In this document: in pieces, positions 1-6,140 of the stretch
How positions within the stretch are numbered: position 1 is the stretch's first letter
Layout of the letters: every line of letters begins with the position of its first letter
From: Clostridiaceae bacterium
GTDB taxonomy: Bacteria; Bacillota; Clostridia; Oscillospirales; QAMX01
DNA length: 6,140 nucleotides
Direction: 5' to 3'
NCBI GenBank assembly: GCA_016297585.1
Contig: JAEDGJ010000143.1
Location: forward strand, 1-6,140
Translations under genes and position numbers: made by a program
Notes under the pieces: generated by a model
Told to the model about the DNA's origin: nothing
What the model saw: only the letters and a program-made list of their open reading frames with translations
The model's database searches: none

Positions 1-1
1 A

Positions 2-661
2 AACATCGACGTATGCGACGCGTCGGGGAATCGGTATACCCCGACCTATGAAAAGCGGGCCAGAGGCCTTGTAAAGCATGGCAGGGCGCGCTGGATCGAC
101 GACCATACCATAGAGCTTGCGCGTCCGCCGGAAAATGATACGGAGGACAACCATATGGAACCCAATATAAAGAACCCCGTGAGCGTCGATGTCAACGTCG
201 ACGCCGGATTTGAGGAAAAAGCCGCGAACGCCGCCGCGCAGGAGGAGCAGCTCCGGCAGACGGCATACGATGAAGCAGGGGAACGCGAGATCACGACGCG
301 CGACCTGCTCGACGCCATCCTCGCCCTGATGTCGCAGACGGATGTGATCGACCGCATCGTCGAAACGGTCAAGACGATGCCGTTAAACGAATCCCCGATG
401 GGCGGCAACGGCGACGAAGCCCGGGGCAACGCCCTGAACACCCTGGCGCAGGGGTATTCGGAGAACCTGAAATACGCGCTCGCGATCGTCGAGCGGATGT
501 ATCGGGGCATCCACCCCGAAGCCTATGAACCCGCGCCGTCTCCCTTCGATCCGCCGAGGCAGGATACCTGCCGCGGCTCGGCGCAGAGCGGCGCCGCCCA
601 GATCGACAGAGACATTGCAGCGGCGATCCGCGAAGCGATTCGCGGGATTCCCCGCCTCTGA
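2..661 (+). CDS. Hypothetical protein with PLMP/RRXRR-like head, 5' end off window
   Basis: The frame is open from the first complete codon at position 2 to TGA at 659-661, giving 219 visible residues; the true start lies left of the window. Residues 2-41 read like a compact basic module: V-x-D-x-x-G, then PTY, then KRARGLVKHGRARW, then TIELA. This spacing resembles the PLMP/RRXRR module at the N-terminus of IscB and some HNH proteins (x-RAR-x-L-x-K-x-GRA). I also recall short clostridial hypothetical proteins with this head followed by a P-P-x-x-x-x-x-E-D-N linker, seen here at residues 42-50. The remainder (52-219) is acidic and mostly helical, with a Gly/Asn-rich break near 130-140 and a Pro-rich stretch near 175-187. 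No HNH, RuvC or other catalytic motif and no membrane segment is visible. Function is unknown; nucleic-acid binding by the head is an inference. Probably only a few residues are missing at the front. It stands apart from the ABC operon, separated by a terminator. Confidence 0.75.
   Translation, partial: NIDVCDASGNRYTPTYEKRARGLVKHGRARWIDDHTIELARPPENDTEDNHMEPNIKNPVSVDVNVDAGFEEKAANAAAQEEQLRQTAYDEAGEREITTRDLLDAILALMSQTDVIDRIVETVKTMPLNESPMGGNGDEARGNALNTLAQGYSENLKYALAIVERMYRGIHPEAYEPAPSPFDPPRQDTCRGSAQSGAAQIDRDIAAAIREAIRGIPRL
142..157 (+). promoter_or_regulatory. Possible internal ribosome binding site and ATG
   Basis: GGAGG at 142-146 lies 8 nt before an in-frame ATG at 155-157, inside the open frame of the first gene. 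Initiation here would give a 168-residue form lacking the basic head. Because the upstream codons read as a recognisable conserved module, I treat this as at most an alternative internal start and not as the gene start. Confidence 0.35.
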
Positions 662-673
662 TCCTGACAGCAG

Positions 674-713
674 CCCCGCCGGGAACGCCATTTTCCCCCG
701 GCGGGGGTTTTTT
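674..713 (+). terminator. Intrinsic terminator of the first gene
   Basis: CCCCGCCGGG (674-683) pairs perfectly with CCCGGCGGGG (697-706) across a 13-nt loop. Six T residues follow at 708-713. It begins 12 nt after the stop codon at 661. The T-run lies only on the + side, so it should stop rightward transcription and insulate the ABC operon from the first gene. Confidence 0.92.
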
Positions 714-730
714 CATACCGCTTTTTGCGC

Positions 731-744
731 GCAACCGGCGGTTG
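731..744. promoter_or_regulatory. Operator-like palindrome, distal copy
   Basis: GCAACCGGCGGTTG contains the perfect 6+1+6 palindrome CAACCG-G-CGGTTG (732-744, centre 738). It matches the proximal element at 777-790 in 12 of 14 positions, with the centres 46 bp apart. It lies between the terminator and the promoter, outside any gene. It is probably a binding site for a dimeric regulator; the regulator is not in this window. Confidence 0.5.
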
Positions 745-774
745 TCCGGGAAAATGACGCTCAACGGATCGTGG

Positions 775-793
775 AAGCAACCGGGAGTTGCTT
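775..793. promoter_or_regulatory. Operator-like inverted repeat next to the -35 box
   Basis: AAGCAAC (775-781) and GTTGCTT (787-793) are perfect inverted arms around a 5-nt spacer (centre 784). The right arm overlaps the first two bases of the putative -35 box at 792-797. The core GCAACCGGGAGTTG (777-790) repeats the element at 731-744 with two differences. A protein bound here would either block polymerase or contact it, so repression or activation of the ABC operon are both possible. Confidence 0.55.
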
Positions 794-821
794 GCCAAGA
801 GAAGCGCGGCGAGCGTATACT
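792..821 (+). promoter_or_regulatory. Sigma-A-type promoter of the ABC exporter operon
   Basis: The -35 box is TTGCCA (792-797) and the -10 box is TATACT (816-821), separated by 18 nt. Each differs from consensus by one or two bases. Transcription should start near 828-830, leaving a leader of about 27 nt before the GTG at 856 that carries the AGGAGG site (840-845). It is the only good match I found in the intergenic stretch 714-855. Confidence 0.72.
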
Positions 822-855
822 GGGCGTGCAAAAAGCAAGAGGAGGAAGATAAAAG

Positions 856-2652
856 GTGAAAGAAAAAACATACCGGCTTTTTGACTTCATCGCGATCCCC
901 TTCCGCGCGGCGCCGGTGCTGATGTGCTGGATCCTGTTTTCTCAGGCGCTCAGCGCGCTGATGCCGACGCTGCAGGCGCTCGCGACCGCGCGGTTTGTCG
1001 ATACCGCGCTCGCGTATGCGGGCGGCGACCGGACGGGGAACGTCGTACTGCCGCTGGTGCTGCTCCTGCTCATCGCCGGCTGGGGGTATATCAGCTACGC
1101 GCTTTCCGGGATCGGCTGGGAAAAGCTCGAAATGCGGCTGGACGAGACGTTCCGCGCGCAGACCGCCGAAAAGCGCGCGCGGCTCGAGTACCGCCATGTC
1201 GAGGACAGTCAGACCTGGGACCTGATCGGCCGCGTCTGCCGGGATCCCGCGTCCCGCATCCGGGGCGGGCTGGACAGCCTGACGCAGCTCGTGTTCGGCA
1301 TCGTGTCCGTGGCGTCGGTGCTGGCGCTGCTGGCCGCCGAGGTCTGGTGGGCGGCGCTCGTCATCGCCGGCTTTTCGGTGCCGCTGTTCGCCGTCGCGGT
1401 CAAATCCGGACGGCGGCAGTATGAGGCAGACCGGACGGCCGAAAAGCACCGCCGCCGCGCCGATTACCTCGCCTCCGTCCTGACGGAACGGGAGGGCGCG
1501 GAGGAGCGCACCGTCTTCGGCTATACCGACGCGCTCAACCGGCGCTGGTTCGAGCGCTACGAGGCCTGCCGCCGGATCTCCCAGCGCGAGGAGCTGCGCC
1601 GCTTCATCCGCATCAAGGGGACGGGGCTCGTTACGGTCGCGATCTCCGTCGCCGTGGCGCTGGTGCTGCTGTTCCCGCTGCGCTCAGGGCTGCTTTCCGC
1701 GGGTACGTTCATCGGCCTTGTGACCGCCGTGTTCGGGCTGGTGCAGCGGATGTCGTGGGACCTGCCGTGGGCACTGTCCGAGATCGCCAAAAACCGCGCG
1801 TATCTCGACGATCTGACGGCGTTTTCCGCGCTTTCCGAACGCGAGGGCGCGCTCGACCGGCCCGCGAATCTGCCGGAGTTCCGGCTGGGGACGATCGAGT
1901 TTGAGCACGTCAGCTTCCGCTATCCCGGAACGGAAGCCTTCATCCTGAAGGACTTCACCTGCACGCTGCGCGAGGGGATGCACTACGCGCTCGTCGGCGC
2001 GAACGGCGCGGGGAAGACGACGCTGACGAAGCTCTTGACGGGGCAGTATACAAACTACGAGGGCACGATCCGCATCGCGGGGCGCGATCTGCGGGAATAC
2101 ACGCTCGCGGAGCTCAAGAGCATCTTTTCCGTCGTCTATCAGGATTTTGCACGCTACGCGGTCTCCCTGCGCGACAACATCGCGCTCGGCGACCTGCGCG
2201 AAGGGGCAAACCCCGACGTGGAGGGCGCGATGGCGTGCCTCGGGCTCGACGAGGTCGCGGCAAAGCTCCCGCAGGGCGCCGACACGCCGCTCGGCCGGAT
2301 CCGCGACGGCGGCGTCGACCTTTCCGGCGGCGAATGGCAGAAGGCGGCGCTTGCGCGCTGCATCGCGGGAGAGGGTGCGGTGCGCATCCTCGACGAGCCG
2401 ACGGCGGCGCTCGACCCCGTGGCGGAAAGCCGGGTGTACGAGCTGTTCGGGAAGATCAGCGCGGGGCATACGACCCTGTTCATCACGCACCGGCTGGGCG
2501 CGGCGAGGCTGGCCGACGAGATCCTCGTGCTGGAGGACGGACGCGTCGCGGAAAAGGGCAGCCATGAGGCGCTGCTTGCGCAGCACGGCCTGTACGCGGC
2601 GATGTTTGAAAGCCAGAGCGCCTGGTACCGCACGGAGGAGGTGTGCGCATGA
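856..2652 (+). CDS. ABC exporter half-transporter, first subunit (permease fused to ATPase)
   Basis: A 598-residue exporter subunit with a membrane domain joined to an ATPase domain, the usual size for this type. Six hydrophobic segments lie near residues 18-45, 62-85, 144-164, 167-185, 254-276 and 281-302. The ATPase domain (about 345-590) is intact: A-loop Y356, Walker A GANGAGKTT (381-389), Q-loop Q429, signature LSGGE (489-493), Walker B ending at D513-E514 with the catalytic Glu present, D-loop ALD (518-520) and H-loop H545. R510 sits in the normally hydrophobic Walker B strand, a mild oddity. The GTG start is forced: an in-frame TAA lies at 850-852, and AGGAGG at 840-845 is 10 nt upstream. 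The next gene overlaps it by four bases, so the two products probably pair as a heterodimer that uses ATP to move a substrate out across the membrane. The substrate (drug, peptide or lipid) cannot be told from the sequence, and no precursor or processing peptidase domain is seen. Confidence 0.93.
   Translation: MKEKTYRLFDFIAIPFRAAPVLMCWILFSQALSALMPTLQALATARFVDTALAYAGGDRTGNVVLPLVLLLLIAGWGYISYALSGIGWEKLEMRLDETFRAQTAEKRARLEYRHVEDSQTWDLIGRVCRDPASRIRGGLDSLTQLVFGIVSVASVLALLAAEVWWAALVIAGFSVPLFAVAVKSGRRQYEADRTAEKHRRRADYLASVLTEREGAEERTVFGYTDALNRRWFERYEACRRISQREELRRFIRIKGTGLVTVAISVAVALVLLFPLRSGLLSAGTFIGLVTAVFGLVQRMSWDLPWALSEIAKNRAYLDDLTAFSALSEREGALDRPANLPEFRLGTIEFEHVSFRYPGTEAFILKDFTCTLREGMHYALVGANGAGKTTLTKLLTGQYTNYEGTIRIAGRDLREYTLAELKSIFSVVYQDFARYAVSLRDNIALGDLREGANPDVEGAMACLGLDEVAAKLPQGADTPLGRIRDGGVDLSGGEWQKAALARCIAGEGAVRILDEPTAALDPVAESRVYELFGKISAGHTTLFITHRLGAARLADEILVLEDGRVAEKGSHEALLAQHGLYAAMFESQSAWYRTEEVCA
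2636..2651 (+). promoter_or_regulatory. Ribosome binding site fixing the start of the second ABC subunit
   Basis: AGGAGG at 2636-2641 lies 7 nt before ATG 2649-2651, which overlaps the TGA (2650-2652) of the preceding gene as ATGA. A GTG at 2643 is in the same frame but is only 1 nt from this motif, so ATG 2649 is the better start. The site lies inside the last codons of the upstream gene, as expected for translational coupling. Confidence 0.8.
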
Positions 2653-4454
2653 CGGAAAAACAGTACGGCCTCATTCCGACCTTCCGGCGGCTGCTCGTTC
2701 AGATCTACCGCGTGTCGCCGGGGCTTTTCTGGCTCGTCACGGTGCTGTCGGTCTGTCACAGCGCCTCGTGGGGCGTTCTCGCGTGGTTCCAGCAGCGGTT
2801 TTTCGACGCGGCGGCGGGACTGGCGGCGGGAACGGCGGCATTCGGCACCGCGCTGCTGGGGCTTGCCGGGCTCGCGTTTGCAAACGTCTTGACGCAGGTG
2901 TTAAACGGCGCGGGGAATTTTATCTACACGCCCTTTCAGGCGGTCGTGACCGGCAAGCTCTCGCTCGCCATCCATCAGAAGATGGGGAGGATCGACCCGA
3001 TCTGCTTCGAGGACACGAAAAAGCTCGACGACATCAATCGCGCCGAGGAGGGCAAGAACAACGCGTTCTGGTTTGTCAACGAAATCCTGATGATTTTTAC
3101 CTTCTACCTGCCGTATTTCGCGGTCATGGGCTGGTATCTGTTCTCCTTAAAGCCGCTGCTTGCGCTTTCGATCGTCATCATCTTCGTGCCGACGGCGCTG
3201 TCGCAGATCGTGCGCAGCCGGGCGTTCGCGCGTCTCGAGGATCAGTCCGCGCCGGTGCGCCGCGAGTACGAATACTACGAAAAATGCATCGCGGACCGCG
3301 AATTTCTCAAGGAAACGCGGCTGCTCGGCGGGTTTTATTACTTCAAAAAGCTCTATACCGACACGCTATCTCTCCTGAACCGGCTTCGCTTCCGCGCAAG
3401 CCTGAGAAGCACGCTCTTTGAGCTCGGTACTCGCGTCGTGACGATCGCGGGCTACGGCGTTATCCTGTATATGCTGTTTTGCGCGCTGCTGGCCGGGGAG
3501 ATCAGCGTCGGCGCGTTCTCGGCGGTGTTTGCAAACCTCGGCATGCTCCAGGGGATCATGGAGGAGATCGTCTGCCGCCATATGGGCAGCGTCGCGCGCG
3601 GCTTCGGCGCGGTGAAAAACTATGTGCGCTTCCTCGATCTGCCGGACAGGACAGGAGACGCAGCCTCCGGCGGCGCGTCCGTGCGGCTTCCGGACGGCGG
3701 CGACATCGTCTTTGACAACGTGAGCTTTTCCTATCCGGGCGCGGAGAAGAAATCGCTCGACGGGGTCAGCTTTACCGTGAAGGAAGGCGAGACGCTGGCG
3801 GTCGTCGGCGAAAACGGCGCGGGGAAATCGACGTTCGTGCGCCTGCTGTGCGGGATGTATACGCCGGACGAGGGGAGCGTGCGCCGCGGGGGCGTCGATC
3901 TGCGCGACGCGGCGCTGCCCGAGCTGCGCCGGAACCTTTCGGCGGTGTTCCAGAGGTTCCGCCGCTATCAGATGACGCTCGGCGACAACCTCTCAATCGC
4001 CGAAGGCGATTTCGACGCGCCGCGCGAGGTGCTCGCGGACGCCGCCGCCCGCGCGGGACTCGACGTTTCCGCGTTTCCGGCGGGGTTTGACACGATGCTC
4101 TCCCGCGAGTTCAATGACGACGGCGAGGTGACGGCGGAGCTGTCCGGCGGACAGTGGCAGAAGGTCGCCATCGCGCGCGCGTACTGCCGCGGACACCGGC
4201 TCATCATTCTGGACGAGCCGACCGCCGCGATCGATCCGCTGGAGGAGTCGCGGGTGTATAACCGCTTTGCGGAGCTGGCGCGGGACAAAACGGCGGTGAT
4301 CGTCACGCACCGCCTCGGCTCGGTACGGCTTGCCGACCGGATCCTCGTGCTCGCGGACGGACGGGTCGCGGAATGCGGCACGCATGAGTCCCTGATGGCG
4401 GCGGGCGGGGAATACGCGCGGATGTTTGCCGCCCAGCAGAAATGGTACGAATAA
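2649..4454 (+). CDS. ABC exporter half-transporter, second subunit (permease fused to ATPase)
   Basis: A 601-residue partner of the preceding gene with the same architecture. Hydrophobic segments lie near residues 23-45, 58-83, 137-160, 165-184 and a long stretch at 250-303 that probably makes two helices. The ATPase domain (about 350-595) has A-loop Y362, Walker A GENGAGKST (387-395), Q435, signature LSGGQ (498-502), Walker B LIILDE (518-523) with catalytic E523, D-loop AID (527-529) and H554. The stretch before the signature (FNDDGEVTAE) is longer than in the partner. Both proteins carry W-Q-K just after the signature and end in MF-x-x-Q-x-x-W-Y, supporting a common duplication origin. Together they should form a heterodimeric type IV-fold exporter in the cytoplasmic membrane. 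Both ATP sites look canonical, unlike the many heterodimers with one degenerate site. The cargo is unknown. A strong hairpin follows at 4459. Confidence 0.93.
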   Translation: MTEKQYGLIPTFRRLLVQIYRVSPGLFWLVTVLSVCHSASWGVLAWFQQRFFDAAAGLAAGTAAFGTALLGLAGLAFANVLTQVLNGAGNFIYTPFQAVVTGKLSLAIHQKMGRIDPICFEDTKKLDDINRAEEGKNNAFWFVNEILMIFTFYLPYFAVMGWYLFSLKPLLALSIVIIFVPTALSQIVRSRAFARLEDQSAPVRREYEYYEKCIADREFLKETRLLGGFYYFKKLYTDTLSLLNRLRFRASLRSTLFELGTRVVTIAGYGVILYMLFCALLAGEISVGAFSAVFANLGMLQGIMEEIVCRHMGSVARGFGAVKNYVRFLDLPDRTGDAASGGASVRLPDGGDIVFDNVSFSYPGAEKKSLDGVSFTVKEGETLAVVGENGAGKSTFVRLLCGMYTPDEGSVRRGGVDLRDAALPELRRNLSAVFQRFRRYQMTLGDNLSIAEGDFDAPREVLADAAARAGLDVSAFPAGFDTMLSREFNDDGEVTAELSGGQWQKVAIARAYCRGHRLIILDEPTAAIDPLEESRVYNRFAELARDKTAVIVTHRLGSVRLADRILVLADGRVAECGTHESLMAAGGEYARMFAAQQKWYE

Positions 4455-4458
4455 GGAT

Positions 4459-4500
4459 AAGAGGACGCTTCCCTCGGCGCGGAAGCGTCCTCTTTCTCTT
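4459..4500 (+). terminator. Intrinsic terminator between convergent genes
   Basis: AAGAGGACGCTTCC (4459-4472) pairs perfectly with GGAAGCGTCCTCTT (4481-4494) around an 8-nt loop, followed by a pyrimidine tail TCTCTT. It starts 4 nt after the stop of the second ABC gene. Read leftward it also follows the glycosidase stop at 4524, but the leftward tail is less T-rich. It is mainly the operon terminator and possibly serves both genes. Confidence 0.85.
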
Positions 4501-4523
4501 CGGGCGGTGGCGAAGCGATCGGC

Positions 4524-6116
4524 TCAGGCATAGAAGGTGCGCACGCCGGCGGTGTCCGAAAACCAGTCGTAGGAGACGCGCTCGCCGCAGTCGAGGTATT
4601 CGCCGGGGCAGGCGGTGTGCATCCAGTCGAGCGGCTCGAGCTCAGCGGGACGAGATGCGCGCTCGTAGATCTTCCGCAGCCGGGCAAGCTCGGCGGGGGA
4701 GAGCTGTCCGGGGGTGATCGAGCAGAAGAAGGAGGTGCCGGAGCGGGAGACGAGGTCGGCGAAGCGCAGATTCATCTCGGTCGAGACCCTCGGCGTGAAA
4801 GCGGCGCAGTCGGCGTCCGTCATATAGAAGCGGCCGTTCTGGTGCAGGAGCTGCGCGAGCGTACCGACGCCGTTTTTGCGCGTGACTTCCCAGTAATATC
4901 CCGAGGTATCCGCGCCGGAACGCAAGACCGCGTGGATGCCTGCCGTCAGATGGCTGAAGGTGTTGCAGCCGATGACCAGCGCGCCGGAGGCGGCGTCCTC
5001 GATGGTCCGGTACAGCGCCTTCGTGATCTGGGCGGTCGTGCGGGAACGGTCGAAAAAGTGCCAGCCCTCGGGGGAGATCTGCGCGCCGATCCTGCTGCCC
5101 TCCGGGCCGACGAGGTCGGACGCGGAGAAATCGTGCTTGATGAGGTCGTAGCCCCACGAACGGAGGCGGCGGACGTCCTCGCCGATCTGCGCGAGCACGT
5201 CGGGGACGCTCGGATCGAGAAGGAAGCCCGTCTCGGGCTGCGGACCCTCCGGACGGTGCAGCTTCCACGCGTCGGGCAGGGCGGGATCCTCCGAAAGGAG
5301 GGTGCGGATCCAGATGCCGGGAATGCAGCCGCGCTCCCGGATGCCGCGTGCGGTCTCCTGCATATCGCCGAAGCGGGTGTTGGGCGTCCAGGGGCCGCCG
5401 ATGTAGCCGGTACGGCGGTTTTTCTGCCAGCCGTCGTCGATCACCATATACGGACGCAGCGCGCCGTCGACGAGGGAGCCCATCAGCGCCGCGTCCTCGA
5501 GAACGCTTTCCCGGGAAATATTGCCGTAGGCGTAGTACCAGTTGTTCGAGCCGAACACGGGACGGGACGGGAGCCGCGGCGCGGGGCAGAGCATCGCCGC
5601 GAATTGCTGTGCCGCCGCGTAGGACGGGCCTTCGAAGGCGGCGGACACGGTCTCCGCCGCGAGCAGGGGCGCTTTCGGCTGCACGCCCTCTCCGCCGCAG
5701 CGGACGTCGAGCCAGAGCGTGACGCCGTAAGCGTCGACCTGCCAGAAGGCGAAAGCGTTCGGCCCCGTTTTGACGCCGCAGCCGACGGTGGTCTTGCCGT
5801 CATGGGCGAGGAAGTACCAGGGCATCGGCTCCTCGGGGATGACGGGATGCCAGCCGGCTTCCGTGCAGTTGAAGGACCAGACCGGGCGGTAGACGAGGCG
5901 GACGGCGCGGTTGTCGCCCTTCCAGCGGAGCCTGAAGCGTTTCGGCGCGCGCTCGGGGGCGGACGGCGACCAGAGAACGGTCATGCGCCCGCCGGCGCAG
6001 TCGAGCCGTACGCCCGGCGCGTCAAAACCGGATCCGCAGGCGCGCATCGGCTCGAAGCCGCCGGCTGTTTCCAGCATGACGCCGTCCGGCGTGCGGAGGA
6101 TGTCGGTAAAAGGCAT
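4524..6116 (-). CDS. Clan GH-D glycoside hydrolase, putative alpha-galactosidase
   Basis: A 530-residue enzyme with an N-terminal beta-rich domain (about 1-185), a TIM barrel (about 186-470) and a short C-terminal tail. The barrel carries motifs typical of GH27/GH36 enzymes: SNNWYYAYG (190-198) on the first strand, VIDDGWQ (225-231), whose Asp pair normally holds the galactose hydroxyls, LIKHDF (325-330) with D329 as likely nucleophile, and RSGADTSG (399-406) with D403 as likely acid/base. The predicted reaction is retaining hydrolysis of terminal alpha-galactosides or related sugars; the exact sugar is not settled by the sequence. There is no signal peptide or membrane segment, so it should act in the cytoplasm on imported oligosaccharides. 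ATG 6116 has AGGAGG 8 nt upstream. The frame remains open to the window edge, so a start farther upstream is not strictly excluded. It converges on the ABC operon and probably belongs to another unit with its promoter outside the window. Confidence 0.85.
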   Translation of the reverse strand: MPFTDILRTPDGVMLETAGGFEPMRACGSGFDAPGVRLDCAGGRMTVLWSPSAPERAPKRFRLRWKGDNRAVRLVYRPVWSFNCTEAGWHPVIPEEPMPWYFLAHDGKTTVGCGVKTGPNAFAFWQVDAYGVTLWLDVRCGGEGVQPKAPLLAAETVSAAFEGPSYAAAQQFAAMLCPAPRLPSRPVFGSNNWYYAYGNISRESVLEDAALMGSLVDGALRPYMVIDDGWQKNRRTGYIGGPWTPNTRFGDMQETARGIRERGCIPGIWIRTLLSEDPALPDAWKLHRPEGPQPETGFLLDPSVPDVLAQIGEDVRRLRSWGYDLIKHDFSASDLVGPEGSRIGAQISPEGWHFFDRSRTTAQITKALYRTIEDAASGALVIGCNTFSHLTAGIHAVLRSGADTSGYYWEVTRKNGVGTLAQLLHQNGRFYMTDADCAAFTPRVSTEMNLRFADLVSRSGTSFFCSITPGQLSPAELARLRKIYERASRPAELEPLDWMHTACPGEYLDCGERVSYDWFSDTAGVRTFYA

Positions 6117-6124
6117 GGGAAAGC

Positions 6125-6130
6125 CCTCCT
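6125..6130 (-). promoter_or_regulatory. Ribosome binding site of the glycosidase gene
   Basis: CCTCCT on the + strand reads AGGAGG on the minus strand, 8 nt before the ATG at 6116, within a longer AAAAGGAGGG. It supports the chosen start. No promoter can be assessed because only 24 bases of upstream sequence are present. Confidence 0.75.
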
Positions 6131-6140
6131 TTTGTCGAAG

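Noticed and set aside
155..661. The first gene called as a complete 168-residue protein from ATG 155
   Set aside because: The same frame is open to the window edge and the upstream codons form a recognisable conserved-looking module, so the gene is longer and its start is off the window.
754..852. A 32-codon open frame in the region before the ABC operon
   Set aside because: It has no good ribosome binding site and runs through the -35 and -10 boxes, so the operon promoter could not transcribe it whole.
523..1449. Long minus-strand open frame of about 308 codons
   Set aside because: It is antisense to the first ABC gene and crosses the terminator and promoter; its Arg/Ala/Pro-rich, low-complexity composition is typical of GC-rich antisense frames, with no domain visible.
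1684..2586. Minus-strand open frame of about 300 codons
   Set aside because: It lies wholly antisense to the ATPase domain of the first ABC subunit, whose motifs are unambiguous; it has no recognisable motif.
2643..2648. GTG at 2643 as the start of the second ABC gene
   Set aside because: It lies 1 nt from the AGGAGG motif; ATG 2649 has ideal 7-nt spacing and the common ATGA overlap.
2147..3421. Plus-strand open frame of about 424 codons in another phase
   Set aside because: It is out of frame with both ABC genes and spans their junction; its Arg/Ser-rich translation is a shadow of GC-rich coding DNA.
1..6140. CRISPR array, tRNA or rRNA gene, insertion sequence, phage or attachment site
   Set aside because: No regularly spaced repeats, cloverleaf, transposase or flanking inverted or direct repeats were seen on either strand.

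Overview
This GC-rich window looks like the chromosome of a high-GC member of the Bacillota, most likely a gut-type clostridium (Eubacteriales, Oscillospiraceae-like). The evidence is AGGAGG-type ribosome binding sites at every start, a sigma-A-like promoter, compact intrinsic terminators, a tandem Firmicutes-style ABC exporter pair, and a first gene whose head resembles short hypothetical proteins I recall from that group. This placement is an inference. No rRNA, tRNA, CRISPR array, insertion sequence or phage gene was seen.

Layout. (1) Positions 2-661 (+) hold the end of a gene whose start lies just off the left edge. Its reading frame is open from the window edge, so the ATG at 155 is probably internal. 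It encodes a short PLMP/RRXRR-like basic head followed by an acidic, mostly helical body. A strong intrinsic terminator closes it (674-713). (2) Positions 714-855 are a control region. It holds two near-identical palindromic elements (731-744 and 775-793), then a good promoter (TTGCCA, 18 nt, TATACT) and an AGGAGG site. (3) Positions 856-2652 and 2649-4454 (+) encode two full-length ABC exporter half-transporters that overlap by four bases (ATGA). They are probably translationally coupled and form a heterodimer. A 14-bp-stem hairpin follows (4459-4500). (4) Positions 4524-6116 (-) encode a convergent cytoplasmic clan GH-D glycosidase of alpha-galactosidase type, with its own ribosome binding site at the right edge.

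How the parts work together. The two ABC genes form one transcription unit whose promoter carries what look like paired operators, so export is probably regulated by a trans-acting protein. No regulator gene, peptide precursor or modification enzyme is visible here to reveal the cargo. The glycosidase is a separate unit and need not be related to the exporter. I see no convincing new multi-gene system. The observations most worth following are the paired operator-like sites and the PLMP/RRXRR-like head joined to a small helical protein.
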